A stretch of DNA of 64,000 nt from DATMER01 sp040349255. GTDB lineage: Bacteria > Acidobacteriota > Thermoanaerobaculia > Multivoradales > UBA5704. Position numbers and translations under genes: made by a program. Below, in pieces: positions 54,978 through 63,434 of this stretch (its first letter is position 1; each line of letters starts with the position of its first letter). Location: positions 1 to 64,000 of the forward strand of contig JBEQUE010000051.1 in the NCBI GenBank assembly GCA_040349255.1. The letters are read 5' to 3'. The notes under the pieces are model-generated. The model did not search any database and was not told the DNA's origin. It worked only from the letters and a program-made list of their open reading frames with translations.

Positions 54978-56399
54978 TCACTTCGCCGGGACGGGCTTGG
55001 CTTTCCGGACCTCCGCCAGCTTGCCCTGGATCTCGCCCAGCGTTCCCGGCGGCAGGAGAAGGATCAGATTCCTGTCGCTCGCCGTGGCCGGCGTTCCGGC
55101 GGCCACCGGCGCGAAGAGCTTCAGCGTCTCCTGGCCCTTCTTGCTTCCTAGCGTCACCGTCAACATCGGCTTGCCGTTGGGGGTGATCCCGACCGCCACC
55201 GCCTCGTCCGGCGTGAGGAGACGGTCGGCCTTCGCTCCGACCAGGGAGAAAAGGAGATCGCTCACCGGCAGGTAGGAGATGGTCTCGTTGCCCCGCTTCC
55301 AGTCCGGCTCGGCGCGGGTGAGCGCGAGCGCGCCCTGGCCGTCCTGGACCGTGGCGCTCTCCACGTCGAAGCTCTCCAGCGAGGAGAGCGACGCGGCCCG
55401 CCAGTCTGTTGCCGGACGGGCCGCGGCCTCGGCCAGGCGGGTCCGGACCTCGAACCTCTGGCCTCCCGAGCTCGCCTGGAACGTTTTCGCCTGCGCCGCG
55501 GGGTTCTCGTCTTCCGCCGACTCCGGAGTCGGCGCGGGGGTCGAGACCTCCTCGCCCAGCTCGATCCGGAACGGCGGCGCCTGGTCGGAGACCACCTCCA
55601 CGGTCGCCGCGGAAGTCGCCGGCTGGACCGTTTCGCCACCGTCGAGGAAGCGCTCGGCCGTGAGGCCGCTCAGCTCCGCGAACAGGTCGTCGATCCTGTC
55701 GCGGTCCGCCCGGTCCCGGATCGGACTCTCGATCCGGAACGAGTCCCCCTGACGGGCAAGGACGACCTGCTGGCCTCCCGAGACGAGCGTGATGCGCTGG
55801 ACGTGGTCGCGATCGCCGCGGTACATCTGGCGGTCGCGCCAGTCGCCGGGGTTGCGCCGGATCTCGGCCAGGAAGGAGTCGCTCACGACCAGCGCGCCCT
55901 TCTCACCATCCAGCGCCGCGATCGTGGTGCCGCTGGTCGGGATCTCGGCGCCGACCTTCAGCACCTTCTCGCCCTCGGCGGTCTTCACCCGCACCGTGGC
56001 CCGCGGCTTGTCGAGGCCGACCTCCTTCACGTTCACCTCGTCCAGCTTGCGGACCGTGTCGAGCGCGGCCAGGGCGCCGAGCAGGCCGTCCACCAGAGAC
56101 GTGTCGGCCCGGGCTTTCAGGGGCTCGACGATCCGCCACTCCGCCGGCTCCTCCAGGGCCAGCTCGTCCCCTTCCTTCTTCTCCTTCTTCGGAGCGGGCG
56201 AGCTCACCTTCTCCAGCCGGACCGTGCCGGCGTCGGACTGGAGGAAGACGGCCGTGACGTCCTCTTTCTTGAGCGGGATGGCCTTCTTCTCCAGCTCGGC
56301 GCGCTCCTCGCTGGACGGCTGGTCCCGGTCGTAGAACCAGATGTAGGAGCCCAGGCCGAGGACCAGCACGAGCAGCACGAGCAGGGTGCGGGGCTTCAT
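54978..56399 (-). CDS. DUF4340 protein, Gld-type ABC operon partner
   Basis: A 473-residue exported, membrane-anchored protein. The first 23 residues form one hydrophobic helix (LLVLLVLVLGLGSYIWFY), followed by a Lys/Glu-rich stretch and a beta-rich body with two DUF4340-like parts (WRIVEPLKARAD with VRKLDEVNVKEVGLDKP; SFRIESPIRDRADRDRIDDL). Its function is uncharacterised; the family is typically encoded after gldG-like genes and its product is expected in the periplasm. It begins 6 bases after the gldG-like stop and is the operon's last gene, ending at the 42-bp array. Confidence 0.82.
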   Translation of the reverse strand: MKPRTLLVLLVLVLGLGSYIWFYDRDQPSSEERAELEKKAIPLKKEDVTAVFLQSDAGTVRLEKVSSPAPKKEKKEGDELALEEPAEWRIVEPLKARADTSLVDGLLGALAALDTVRKLDEVNVKEVGLDKPRATVRVKTAEGEKVLKVGAEIPTSGTTIAALDGEKGALVVSDSFLAEIRRNPGDWRDRQMYRGDRDHVQRITLVSGGQQVVLARQGDSFRIESPIRDRADRDRIDDLFAELSGLTAERFLDGGETVQPATSAATVEVVSDQAPPFRIELGEEVSTPAPTPESAEDENPAAQAKTFQASSGGQRFEVRTRLAEAAARPATDWRAASLSSLESFDVESATVQDGQGALALTRAEPDWKRGNETISYLPVSDLLFSLVGAKADRLLTPDEAVAVGITPNGKPMLTVTLGSKKGQETLKLFAPVAAGTPATASDRNLILLLPPGTLGEIQGKLAEVRKAKPVPAK

Positions 56400-56405
56400 G
56401 GCCGC

Positions 56406-57866
56406 CTACCTCCGCCTCTTCGACCAGACCACGATGCCCGCGATGGCCGCGATCGACGGCAGGAGCAGCAGGGCCACCCCGTAGATGGTCCAGGACTGCT
56501 CCTTGGTCAGGTTGAGCCGCACCTGCTCGGTCTTGCGCGGCGGGATCGCCAGCAGCGTCTCGCGCTCGACCAGCCAGTTCAGCGCGTTCGAGAGCAGGAA
56601 GGCGTTCGGCGAGTTCGCCTGGATGAGCTGGTTCGTGGCGAAGTCGGCGTCGCCGAACACCACGAGCCGCATCTTCTTGCCGCCGCGTTCCCCTTCCGCC
56701 GCCACGCCGAGCGGCACCGGCCCGGCCACGTCCTGCGGCCCCTTCTCCACCTCGGCGAGCGCGGCGAGGTCCGTCTCGCCCCAGCCCTCGCCGGAGGTGT
56801 GGAGCAGCTCGGTCACCGTGATCCCGCCCCCGCCGCTCCCCTTTCCTACCGACCGCGCCACCGAGAACAGCACCGGCAGGCGCGACTGCGAGAGCGCGTT
56901 GGTCACCGGGTGGCTGCCGTACTCGTTGGCGAACAGCGTCGCCGCCGTGTAGCCCGGGATCGTGTTCGGCGGATCGACCACCACGTCGCTGTCGAGTCGC
57001 ACGCCGAACTGGCTGAGCCACTGCTCGAAGCCGCTCGGCGTGGGCCCGGAGCCCTCGGCCCTGCCCAGGTTGGGTTCGAGCAGGGCGAGCAGGCGGCCGC
57101 CGCCATTGAGATAGACGGCCAGGGCATCCAGCTCCGGGTTCAGGAACGGGCTCTTCGGGCCGGCCACGACCACGAGGTCGGTGCCCGGCGGGATCGCGGT
57201 CTTGCCGAGCGAGGACCACTCCTCGACGTCGAAGTTGTCGGTGCCCAGGATCTGCTGGATGCCGGCCAGGCCGTCCGGCGCCTGGCTGTCGAGCGAGCGC
57301 TCGCCGTGGCCGGTCGTGAACAGCGCCTTGGGCTTCCTCCCCTCGTCGAGCTGCAGGATGGCGCCGGTGAAGAGCTGCTCGCCCTTGAACCCCTTGACCG
57401 ACGGCGCCTGGCCCATCTCCATGCCGGAGAAGTCCATCTCGGCCAGGCTGTCGCTCGGGATCGCCCGCCGGTCCTTGCCGCTCTGGACCACGACGCCGTA
57501 GCCGGAGATCTGGTACTGCTGGATGAGCTGCTGCGCCTGGACCGGGTTGCGCTGCGGGTCGATGTAGCGCACCTTGACCCGCGGAGACCTCGCGGTGTAC
57601 TGCGACATCAGCTCCTGCACCGGCTGGTAGAGCTCGTCGCCGGGCGGCAGGAAGACGACGAACTCGACGTCGCGCTTCAGGTCCCGGAGCACGTTCTTCG
57701 ACTTGTCCGAGAGCGTGTAGAGGTCGCTCGACGTCCAGTCGAAGCGCTTGTGATACTTCCAGCCGAAGTAGTTGACGATCGCGAGGAGACCCGCGATCAG
57801 GAGGACGGCGGCCGAGAGGGTCCCCGTCCGGACGAGCCAGCGCCGGTTGATGTTCGTGTCAGCCAT
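56406..57866 (-). CDS. GldG-like ABC-associated auxiliary protein
   Basis: A 486-residue protein with an N-terminal helix (~13-33), a periplasmic ABC_transp_aux-type domain containing DLYTLSDKSKNVLRDLK near its start, ALFTTGHGERSL, GGGRLLALLEPN and VVFGDADFATN, and a C-terminal helix just before KRRR. In Flavobacterium, GldG works with GldF and GldA in gliding and surface-protein export; here the role in gliding is unproven. The start follows the permease stop by 3 bases. Confidence 0.87.
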   Translation of the reverse strand: MADTNINRRWLVRTGTLSAAVLLIAGLLAIVNYFGWKYHKRFDWTSSDLYTLSDKSKNVLRDLKRDVEFVVFLPPGDELYQPVQELMSQYTARSPRVKVRYIDPQRNPVQAQQLIQQYQISGYGVVVQSGKDRRAIPSDSLAEMDFSGMEMGQAPSVKGFKGEQLFTGAILQLDEGRKPKALFTTGHGERSLDSQAPDGLAGIQQILGTDNFDVEEWSSLGKTAIPPGTDLVVVAGPKSPFLNPELDALAVYLNGGGRLLALLEPNLGRAEGSGPTPSGFEQWLSQFGVRLDSDVVVDPPNTIPGYTAATLFANEYGSHPVTNALSQSRLPVLFSVARSVGKGSGGGGITVTELLHTSGEGWGETDLAALAEVEKGPQDVAGPVPLGVAAEGERGGKKMRLVVFGDADFATNQLIQANSPNAFLLSNALNWLVERETLLAIPPRKTEQVRLNLTKEQSWTIYGVALLLLPSIAAIAGIVVWSKRRR

Positions 57867-57869
57867 CCG

Positions 57870-58601
57870 CTACCTCCACTTCTTGTCTTCCAGCGCGCGG
57901 CTGGCCAGGAAAAGGAAGAACAGGGTGGACGACACGTAGAACACCAGGCGCCGGCTGTCCACGATGCCGCGGGAGAGCTCGTCGAGATGCTCGCCGAGGC
58001 TCAGGTACGAGAACACCTGCTTGGCGGTCTCGCCCGCGAAGATGTCGGTGAACCAGCCGAGCAGGAAGAGCAGGAAGAGCAGCGCCGCCGTGACCATGGC
58101 GGCCACGAGCTGGCTGCTCGTCGTGGCCGAGGCGAACGTGCCGATCGCCAGGAACAGCGCGCCGACGCAGAGGATCCCCAGGTAGCCGGCCGCCACCGGC
58201 CCCCAGTCCACCTCGCTGTAGTGGTCGATCACGGCCGCGTAGATCAGGGTGGGCAGCCAGAGGAAGGCGAAGAACGTCAGGGCCGCGAGGTACTTGCCGG
58301 CGATCACCTGGCCCTCGGTGATCGGCGCGGTCATCAGCACCTCGATCGAGCCGCTGCGCAGCTCCTCGCTGATCAGGCGCATGGTCAGCACGACGCCGAG
58401 GATGAGGAGGATCAGCGTGGTGCTGCCGAAGAAGTACTGCATCGGCGGCCCGGCGGGAGACCGCGGGTCGCTCAGGATCGAGGCCAGGTTGCCGAACACG
58501 ATGCCGTTGACGATCAGGAAGAAGAACAGGACCACGTAGGCGAGCGGCGAGACGAAGAACGCCCGCAGCTCGCGCAGATAGGTCGCCAGGACGGCCTTCA
58601 T
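57870..58601 (-). CDS. ABC-2-type permease, GldF-like
   Basis: A 243-residue permease with six hydrophobic segments; the first is preceded by AVLATYLRELRAFFVSPLAY, typical for the family, and RLISEELRSGSIEVLMTAPI follows helix 2. It forms the channel with the ATPase encoded upstream, whose TGA overlaps this ATG (ATGA). Product of the operon is probably an export complex for an unknown surface component. Confidence 0.9.
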   Translation of the reverse strand: MKAVLATYLRELRAFFVSPLAYVVLFFFLIVNGIVFGNLASILSDPRSPAGPPMQYFFGSTTLILLILGVVLTMRLISEELRSGSIEVLMTAPITEGQVIAGKYLAALTFFAFLWLPTLIYAAVIDHYSEVDWGPVAAGYLGILCVGALFLAIGTFASATTSSQLVAAMVTAALLFLLFLLGWFTDIFAGETAKQVFSYLSLGEHLDELSRGIVDSRRLVFYVSSTLFFLFLASRALEDKKWR

Positions 58602-59557
58602 GACGGCACCTCCTCGTGGGCATCCTCGGCATCTTCGGAATGGGCAGCGTCGTGGGTCGTGAGCTGCACGAAGAGGTCCTCCAGCGAGGCGCGTCCGCGG
58701 GAGAGCTCCAGGAGCACCCAGCCGCGCTCGACCGCGGTCCGGAAGACCTCCTCGCGAACGTCGGCGCCGCTCCGGAAGTCCACCACGAAGCCGCCTTCGC
58801 CGGACGGGTGGACCCCGGTCACGCCGTCGATCCGGCCGAGGATCTCGGCGAGGTCGGAAGGGGTGTCCTTGAGCACGATACGGAGGTTGGGGTCGGTCCG
58901 GCGCAGGCTCTCGGGCGTTCCCTGGGCCACGATGCGCCCGCGGTCGATGATCACCACCCGGCTGCACAGCAGCTCGACCTCGGGCAGGATGTGGGTCGAA
59001 AGGAGCAGCGTGCGCTCGCGGCCGAGCTCGCGGATCAGCTCGCGGATGGCGATGATCTGCCGCGGGTCGAGGCCGACGGTGGGCTCGTCGAGCACCAGCA
59101 CCCGGGGCTTGTGGAGGATGGCGGTGGCGAGCCCCACCCTCTGCTTGAAGCCCTTGGAGAGGGTGCCGATGATCTGGCGCCGCACGTCGGTGAGCAGGCA
59201 GCGCTCGACCGCGGAGCCGATCGCGTCGCGGGCCTCGGCGCGGGAGAGCCCTTCGAGGCGGGCGCGGTAGGCGAGGTACTCCTCGACGCGCATCTCGTTG
59301 TAGAGCGCCACGTTCTCGGGCAGGTAGCCGACCTGCCGGCGGGCCGCCCGGGGCGACTCGAACAGGTCCATGCCCGCCACCGCCACCTTGCCGCTGGTGG
59401 GCGGCAGGAAGCCGGTGATCATGCGGATGGTGGTCGTCTTGCCCGCGCCGTTCGGCCCGAGGATGCCCACGATCTCCTTCTCGCCGACCGAAAAGGAGAT
59501 GTCGTCCACGGCCGTGAAGTCCCCGTAGCGGCGGACCAGGTTCTGTGCTTCGATCAT
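58598..59557 (-). CDS. ABC transporter ATPase, GldA-like
   Basis: A 319-residue ATPase. Walker A GPNGAGKT (~37), Q-loop region QVGYLPENVALYNEM, signature LSKGFKQRVGLA, Walker B VLVLDEPTVGLDP, H-loop STHILPEVE. A C-terminal extension of about 80 residues (RIVLKDTPSD onward) is typical of the GldA/YhbF type. ATG 59557 begins the standard MIEAQNLVRRYG lead; a longer in-frame start was rejected. It is the first gene of the four-gene operon. Confidence 0.92.
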   Translation of the reverse strand: MIEAQNLVRRYGDFTAVDDISFSVGEKEIVGILGPNGAGKTTTIRMITGFLPPTSGKVAVAGMDLFESPRAARRQVGYLPENVALYNEMRVEEYLAYRARLEGLSRAEARDAIGSAVERCLLTDVRRQIIGTLSKGFKQRVGLATAILHKPRVLVLDEPTVGLDPRQIIAIRELIRELGRERTLLLSTHILPEVELLCSRVVIIDRGRIVAQGTPESLRRTDPNLRIVLKDTPSDLAEILGRIDGVTGVHPSGEGGFVVDFRSGADVREEVFRTAVERGWVLLELSRGRASLEDLFVQLTTHDAAHSEDAEDAHEEVPS

Positions 59558-59692
59558 GTCAGGGGTATCCCTCCAAAACCAGGGTTGGAGCCAGAGCAAA
59601 TCGGGTGCCCGGGGTTTTCCACGGTTTCCGGGCCCAAACGTGCCAATCTGGCGCGCGACGGCCAGGGATCGTGCACGGACTGGCGGGCCGGC

Positions 59693-60121
59693 TCAGATAG
59701 CCATCTTCCACGGGTTGAGCAGCTTCACGCCCGAGCGCTGGAAATCGTCCTCGTTGCGGGTCACGAGCACCAGTCGATGGTGCAGGGCCGTGGCGGCGAT
59801 CAGGGAGTCCATGGCGGGCATGGGAAGCCCCCTGGATTCCAGGCTGCCTGCCAGCGCTCCCCAGGCCAGGAAGACCTCGGTGTCGAGCGCGAGGATCTGG
59901 TGCTTGAAGCGGACCAGCAGCTCTTCGTGGAGCCAGGCCTTGAGGATCTCCTTCCGCCTCGGGTCGCGCGCCTTCTCGATGCCCTTCTGGATCTCGCCGA
60001 TCGTCACGGCGCTGAGGTGAATGCTTTCGGGGTCCACGCCGTCGATCCAGCGCACCACGGCCGGCTCGGCCCGCTTCGACGCCAGCTCCGAGATGACGCA
60101 GGTGTCCAGCAGGTAGGTCAC
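59693..60121 (-). CDS. vapC: PIN-domain toxin (VapC/FitB family), second pair
   Basis: A 142-residue PIN nuclease. TYLLDTCVISEL carries the first Asp, SAVTIGEIQKGIE the Glu, PAMDSLIAATAL the third acidic residue, and VTRNEDDF the last. This resembles FitB-type VapC. GTG at 60121 overlaps the antitoxin TGA (GTGA). It ends 136 bases before the ABC operon start. Confidence 0.9.
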   Translation of the reverse strand: MTYLLDTCVISELASKRAEPAVVRWIDGVDPESIHLSAVTIGEIQKGIEKARDPRRKEILKAWLHEELLVRFKHQILALDTEVFLAWGALAGSLESRGLPMPAMDSLIAATALHHRLVLVTRNEDDFQRSGVKLLNPWKMAI

Positions 60122-60366
60122 AGATCGGGATCCGGCCTCGCCGGGCTCCGGTCCCGCTCGAGGTCGAGGCCTTCGAGAGGAGACTGCCTGAAGAACTCGG
60201 ACAGGGGCATCCGCTTCTTCTTGAGCTGAAGGTACTCGGGATAGGAGAGGACGACCGCGACCTCCTCTCCGCGCCGGGTCAGGATCTGTGGCCCGCCGTC
60301 GATGGCCCTTTCGACCACCTCGCTCAGCTTGTTTTTCGCTTCCTGGATCTGCCAGACCCGCTCCAT
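60118..60366 (-). CDS. Phd/YefM-family antitoxin, second pair
   Basis: An 82-residue antitoxin. WQIQEAKNKLSEVVERA and GGPQILTRRGEEVAVVLSYPEYLQL are the Phd/YefM N-terminal fold. The Pro/Asp-rich tail would contact the toxin. GGGAGGTG lies upstream of the ATG and a palindromic operator is 15-27 bases upstream. Confidence 0.9.
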   Translation of the reverse strand: MERVWQIQEAKNKLSEVVERAIDGGPQILTRRGEEVAVVLSYPEYLQLKKKRMPLSEFFRQSPLEGLDLERDRSPARPDPDL

Positions 60367-60380
60367 GAGGCACCTCCCGG

Positions 60381-60422
60381 CTAGACTGTCTAGATCCTAG
60401 AGCTCAGGCTCCGAGTCGTCAA
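60381..60422 (-). promoter_or_regulatory. Promoter and palindromic operator of the second Phd/VapC pair
   Basis: Read on the minus strand: TTGACG (60422-60417), 17-base spacer, TAGGAT (60399-60394), then the perfect 6-bp inverted repeat CTAGAC-A-GTCTAG (60393-60381), overlapping the expected start point. Antitoxin autoregulation is the likely use. Confidence 0.6.
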
Positions 60423-60440
60423 GGTGATATCCTGTCCGGC

Positions 60441-60740
60441 ATGGCAGACAAGGACAAGGCATCGGGGATGAAGTCGGCCTACGAGCTGGCGCTGGAGCGG
60501 CTGGAGAAGCAGGGGATCGAGCGTCCTCGGGAGGACATGGCCGAGGAGGTCAAGGAGAAGGTGGCGGAGCTGCGCCGGCAGGCCGAGGCCAGGCTCGCGG
60601 AGCTGGAGATCCTGCACAAGGACCGGCTGAAGAAGGTCGATCCGGTCAAGCGCCAGGAGGAAGAGGAGGAGTACGTCCGCGAGCGCCGCCGCATCGAGGA
60701 CGACCGCGACCGCAAGATCGAGAAGCTGCGGTCCCAGTAG
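60441..60740 (+). CDS. Small highly charged coiled-coil protein
   Basis: A 99-residue soluble protein with almost continuous helix and heptad-like charge patterning (Glu/Lys/Arg-rich from SAYELALERLEKQ to the end). I do not recognise a characterised family. It diverges from the antitoxin gene and is followed after 10 bases by the LD-carboxypeptidase gene, so an operon is likely. Confidence 0.75.
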   Translation: MADKDKASGMKSAYELALERLEKQGIERPREDMAEEVKEKVAELRRQAEARLAELEILHKDRLKKVDPVKRQEEEEEYVRERRRIEDDRDRKIEKLRSQ

Positions 60741-60750
60741 CCACAATCCC

Positions 60751-61788
60751 ATGCAGACCACCCGCCGCCAGGCGCTCGCCGGCGCCGCCGCGCTGGCCCT
60801 CGCCCGACCGCTCTCAGCGCTCCAGCCCAAGGGAACGGCCCTCCGGAAGCCCGGCCGTCTTCGCCCAGGAGATACCGTCGGCCTCGTGAACCCGGCCGGC
60901 GTCACCTGGGAGCCGGTGAACGTCGACATCGTGGCCGAGTCGCTGGCCGCGCTCGGGTTCCGGACGAAGCGCGGGCCGAATCTGCTCGCGCGCCGCGGCT
61001 ACTTCGCGGGCACGGACGAGCAGCGCGCCTCCGATCTCAACGCCATGTTCGCGGACCCCGAGGTGCGGGCCATCCACTGTGTCCGCGGCGGCTGGGGATG
61101 CGCCCGCATCCTGCCGCTCCTCGACTGGAAGGCCATCGAACGCAACCCCAAGATCCTGCTCGGCTACAGCGACATCACCGCGCTCCTGCTCTCGCTCCAC
61201 GCGCGGACCGGCCTCGCGACCTTCCACGGCCCGGTCGGGAGCTCGCGGTGGAACCCGTTCAACGTCGGCTGGATGAAGCGCGTGCTCCAGGACGGCGAGG
61301 CGGTCACGTTCGAGAACCTGAAGGAGATCGAAGAGGACGACCTCGTCCAGACCCGGAACCGGACGCAGACGCTCCGGCCCGGTATCGGGCAAGGCCGGCT
61401 GCTCGGCGGCAACCTCACGGTGCTGACCAGCCTCGTCGGCTCGGGTTACCTGCCGGAGTGGGACGGTTGCATCCTCTTCCTGGAGGACGTCGAGGAGGCG
61501 CCCTACCGCATCGACCGGATGCTCACCCAGCTCCGGCTCGCGGGCATCCTCGGGAAGGCGAAGGCCGTGATCTGGGGCCACTGCTCCGACTGCGATCCCG
61601 GCGAAGGCTACGGCTCGCTCACGGTGACCGACGTGCTCCAGGACCACCTCCTGCCGCTCGGGGTCCCCGCCTGGTCGGGCGCCATGATCGGACATATCGA
61701 GAAGCAGTTCACGCTGCCCGTGGGCATCGAGGTCGAGGTGGACGCCTCGGCCGGCACCATCAAGATGCTGGAAGCCGCGGTTTGGTGA
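60751..61788 (+). CDS. LD-carboxypeptidase (peptidase S66), Tat-type signal
   Basis: A 345-residue murein-peptide peptidase. TTRRQALAGAAALALA is a twin-arginine-type signal, so it is probably exported. RPGDTVGLVNPAG opens the S66 fold; GYSDITALL holds the nucleophile Ser, ahead of later conserved Glu and the GHIEKQFTLPVG His region. It should cut the L-D bond before the terminal D-Ala of tetrapeptides. Most LdcA enzymes are cytoplasmic, so export is notable. Stop overlaps the next ATG (TGATG). Confidence 0.88.
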   Translation: MQTTRRQALAGAAALALARPLSALQPKGTALRKPGRLRPGDTVGLVNPAGVTWEPVNVDIVAESLAALGFRTKRGPNLLARRGYFAGTDEQRASDLNAMFADPEVRAIHCVRGGWGCARILPLLDWKAIERNPKILLGYSDITALLLSLHARTGLATFHGPVGSSRWNPFNVGWMKRVLQDGEAVTFENLKEIEEDDLVQTRNRTQTLRPGIGQGRLLGGNLTVLTSLVGSGYLPEWDGCILFLEDVEEAPYRIDRMLTQLRLAGILGKAKAVIWGHCSDCDPGEGYGSLTVTDVLQDHLLPLGVPAWSGAMIGHIEKQFTLPVGIEVEVDASAGTIKMLEAAVW

Positions 61789-62564
61789 TGCTCCGGACCG
61801 TCTGCGCCACCCGCTACGTGACCCCTCTCAAGGAGGGCGGCTCGCTGCCGGCGATCGTCGAGGCCGACGACCTCGGCATGTACGTGCTCAAGTTCCGCGG
61901 CGCGGGCCAGGGAACGCTCGCGCTGGTGGCCGAGCTGATCGCGGGCGAGATCGGCCGGACGCTCGGCTTCAAGGTGCCCGAGCTGGTCCTCATGGAGGTC
62001 GACGCTGCGCTCGGCCGCAACGAGGAGGACCCGGAGATCCGCGACCTCCTGAAGGGAAGCGTGGGGATCAACCTGGCGCTCGACTACCTGCCGGGCTCGG
62101 CCACGTTCGACGCCGCGGCCGACCGCGTCGAGGCCGATCTCGCCGCGGACACGGTCTGGTTCGACGCCTTCGTCACCAACGTGGACCGCACGCCGCGCAA
62201 CCCCAATCTGCTCTGGTGGCACCGCACGCTCTACCTGATCGACCACGGCGCCGCGCTCTACTTCCATCACAGTTGGCCCAGCCTGGAGACCATGGCCGAG
62301 AGCCGCTTCGCGGCGGTCCGCGACCACGTGCTGCTGCCCTGGGCGAGCCCGCTCGAAGAGGCCGACCGGCGCCTGCGTCCGAAGCTCGGCGAGGACCTGT
62401 TCCGGGAGATCGTCGGGCAGATCCCGGAGGACTGGCTGGTGCCGGAAGGCAGCTCCGACTCCCCGACCGACCGCCGCGCCGGCTACGTCGACTTCCTGAC
62501 GCGACGTCTGATGTCGCCCGGGTTCCTGGAGGAGGCGGTGAATGCCCGCACGAAGCTCGTTTGA
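61788..62564 (+). CDS. HipA-like kinase fold protein paired with DUF3037
   Basis: A 258-residue kinase-like protein. MYVLKFRGAGQG resembles the lysine-bearing strand, AGEIGRTLGFKVPELVLME the next helix, WFDAFVTNVDRTPRNPNLL (~125-144) the catalytic loop with Asp and Asn, and LIDHGAAL (~149) the metal-binding DxG-like motif. It is shorter than HipA toxins (~440) and lacks an adjacent HipB; the next gene is DUF3037, a recurrent partner of this small family. Whether it is a toxin kinase is unknown. The ATG overlaps the upstream stop. Confidence 0.8.
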   Translation: MLRTVCATRYVTPLKEGGSLPAIVEADDLGMYVLKFRGAGQGTLALVAELIAGEIGRTLGFKVPELVLMEVDAALGRNEEDPEIRDLLKGSVGINLALDYLPGSATFDAAADRVEADLAADTVWFDAFVTNVDRTPRNPNLLWWHRTLYLIDHGAALYFHHSWPSLETMAESRFAAVRDHVLLPWASPLEEADRRLRPKLGEDLFREIVGQIPEDWLVPEGSSDSPTDRRAGYVDFLTRRLMSPGFLEEAVNARTKLV

Positions 62565-62949
62565 CTACGCGGTCATCCGGGTGGTGCCGCGCGTCGAGCG
62601 CGGCGAGAGCATCAACGCTGGCGTCATCCTCTTCTGCCTGGGGAAGGATTTCCTCAAGGCCCGCGTCGAGGTCGACGAGCCGCGCCTGCGCGCGCTCTGG
62701 CCCGGGATCGACATGGACCTCGTGCGCCGGCACCTCGAAGCCATCCCGAAGATCTGCGACGGAGCGCCCGACGCCGGTCCGATCGGGCGCCTGACGCTGC
62801 GCGAGCGCTTCCGCTGGCTGGTGGCGCCGCGCAGCACGATCATCCAGGTCTCGCCGGTCCACGCCGGGCTCTGCGACCACCCGGAGAAGGCGCTCGACGA
62901 CCTGTTCCACAAGGCGGTGCGGCTACCCGGAGGGGCTCAGGACGGATAG
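62542..62949 (+). CDS. DUF3037 protein
   Basis: A 135-residue protein with the DUF3037 pattern YAVIRVVPRVERGESINAG, then VILFCLGKDFLKARV and RERFRWLVAPRSTIIQVSPV. Function is unknown. It overlaps the HipA-like gene by 23 bases, strong evidence of co-translation, and its last 13 bases overlap the convergent hypothetical gene. Confidence 0.88.
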   Translation: MPARSSFDYAVIRVVPRVERGESINAGVILFCLGKDFLKARVEVDEPRLRALWPGIDMDLVRRHLEAIPKICDGAPDAGPIGRLTLRERFRWLVAPRSTIIQVSPVHAGLCDHPEKALDDLFHKAVRLPGGAQDG

Positions 62950-63434
62950 CGGGTGAAGCTGTAGAACTCCATGCCGGCGGGCCCGATGCCGCCCATGTCC
63001 TCGATCCAGCCGAGGGCGGCCGAGCCTCCCGCATACCCGCGCGGCAGCTCGGCGTAGGTGAAGCCCTCGAAGACCCAGCCGAGCGCGCGGCGGCGCAGCT
63101 CCAGGGTGACCAGGGCGCTGGTCTGGATCTCCTCCCAGGCCTCGACGTCCAGCCAGGAGAGGTCGATCAGGTAGGTCGCGAGCGCCGCGGACTCCTGGAA
63201 GTCGAGCTCCTCGACCCGCACGAGATGGAGCGCCGGCCGGTCGATCCTCGGCTCCAGCTCCAGCAGCCGGGCGAGAAAGACCTCCCGCTCCAGGAAGCGG
63301 CCCTTCACGTTGAACGACCGGACCCTCGCGAAGAGTCCCTCCAGCCGGGGGCGGGATTTCGCCTCCAGCCCCTCCTGGGCCTGAAGCAGAAGGTCCCGCA
63401 GCCGCGCCAGCACGGCGGCGTCCGGATCTCTCAT
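62937..63434 (-). CDS. Hypothetical protein
   Basis: A 165-residue soluble protein of mixed helix and strand, with helical N-terminal RLRDLLLQAQEGLEAKS and an aromatic end (GGIGPAGMEFYSFTRYP). The shape might suggest an NTF2-like fold, but I cannot assign a family. Its ATG overlaps the upstream aminotransferase stop by 4 bases (ATGA), tying it to that gene. Confidence 0.6.
   Translation of the reverse strand: MRDPDAAVLARLRDLLLQAQEGLEAKSRPRLEGLFARVRSFNVKGRFLEREVFLARLLELEPRIDRPALHLVRVEELDFQESAALATYLIDLSWLDVEAWEEIQTSALVTLELRRRALGWVFEGFTYAELPRGYAGGSAALGWIEDMGGIGPAGMEFYSFTRYPS

Noticed and set aside
54591..55151. Repeat-peptide ORF across the 42-bp array
   Set aside because: The unit is 42 bases, so any open frame repeats; the frame starts inside the ImmA gene and ends inside the DUF4340 gene on the other strand.
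55803..59270. Long plus-strand frame opposite the Gld operon
   Set aside because: Same GC-shadow artefact; the minus strand carries four recognised families.
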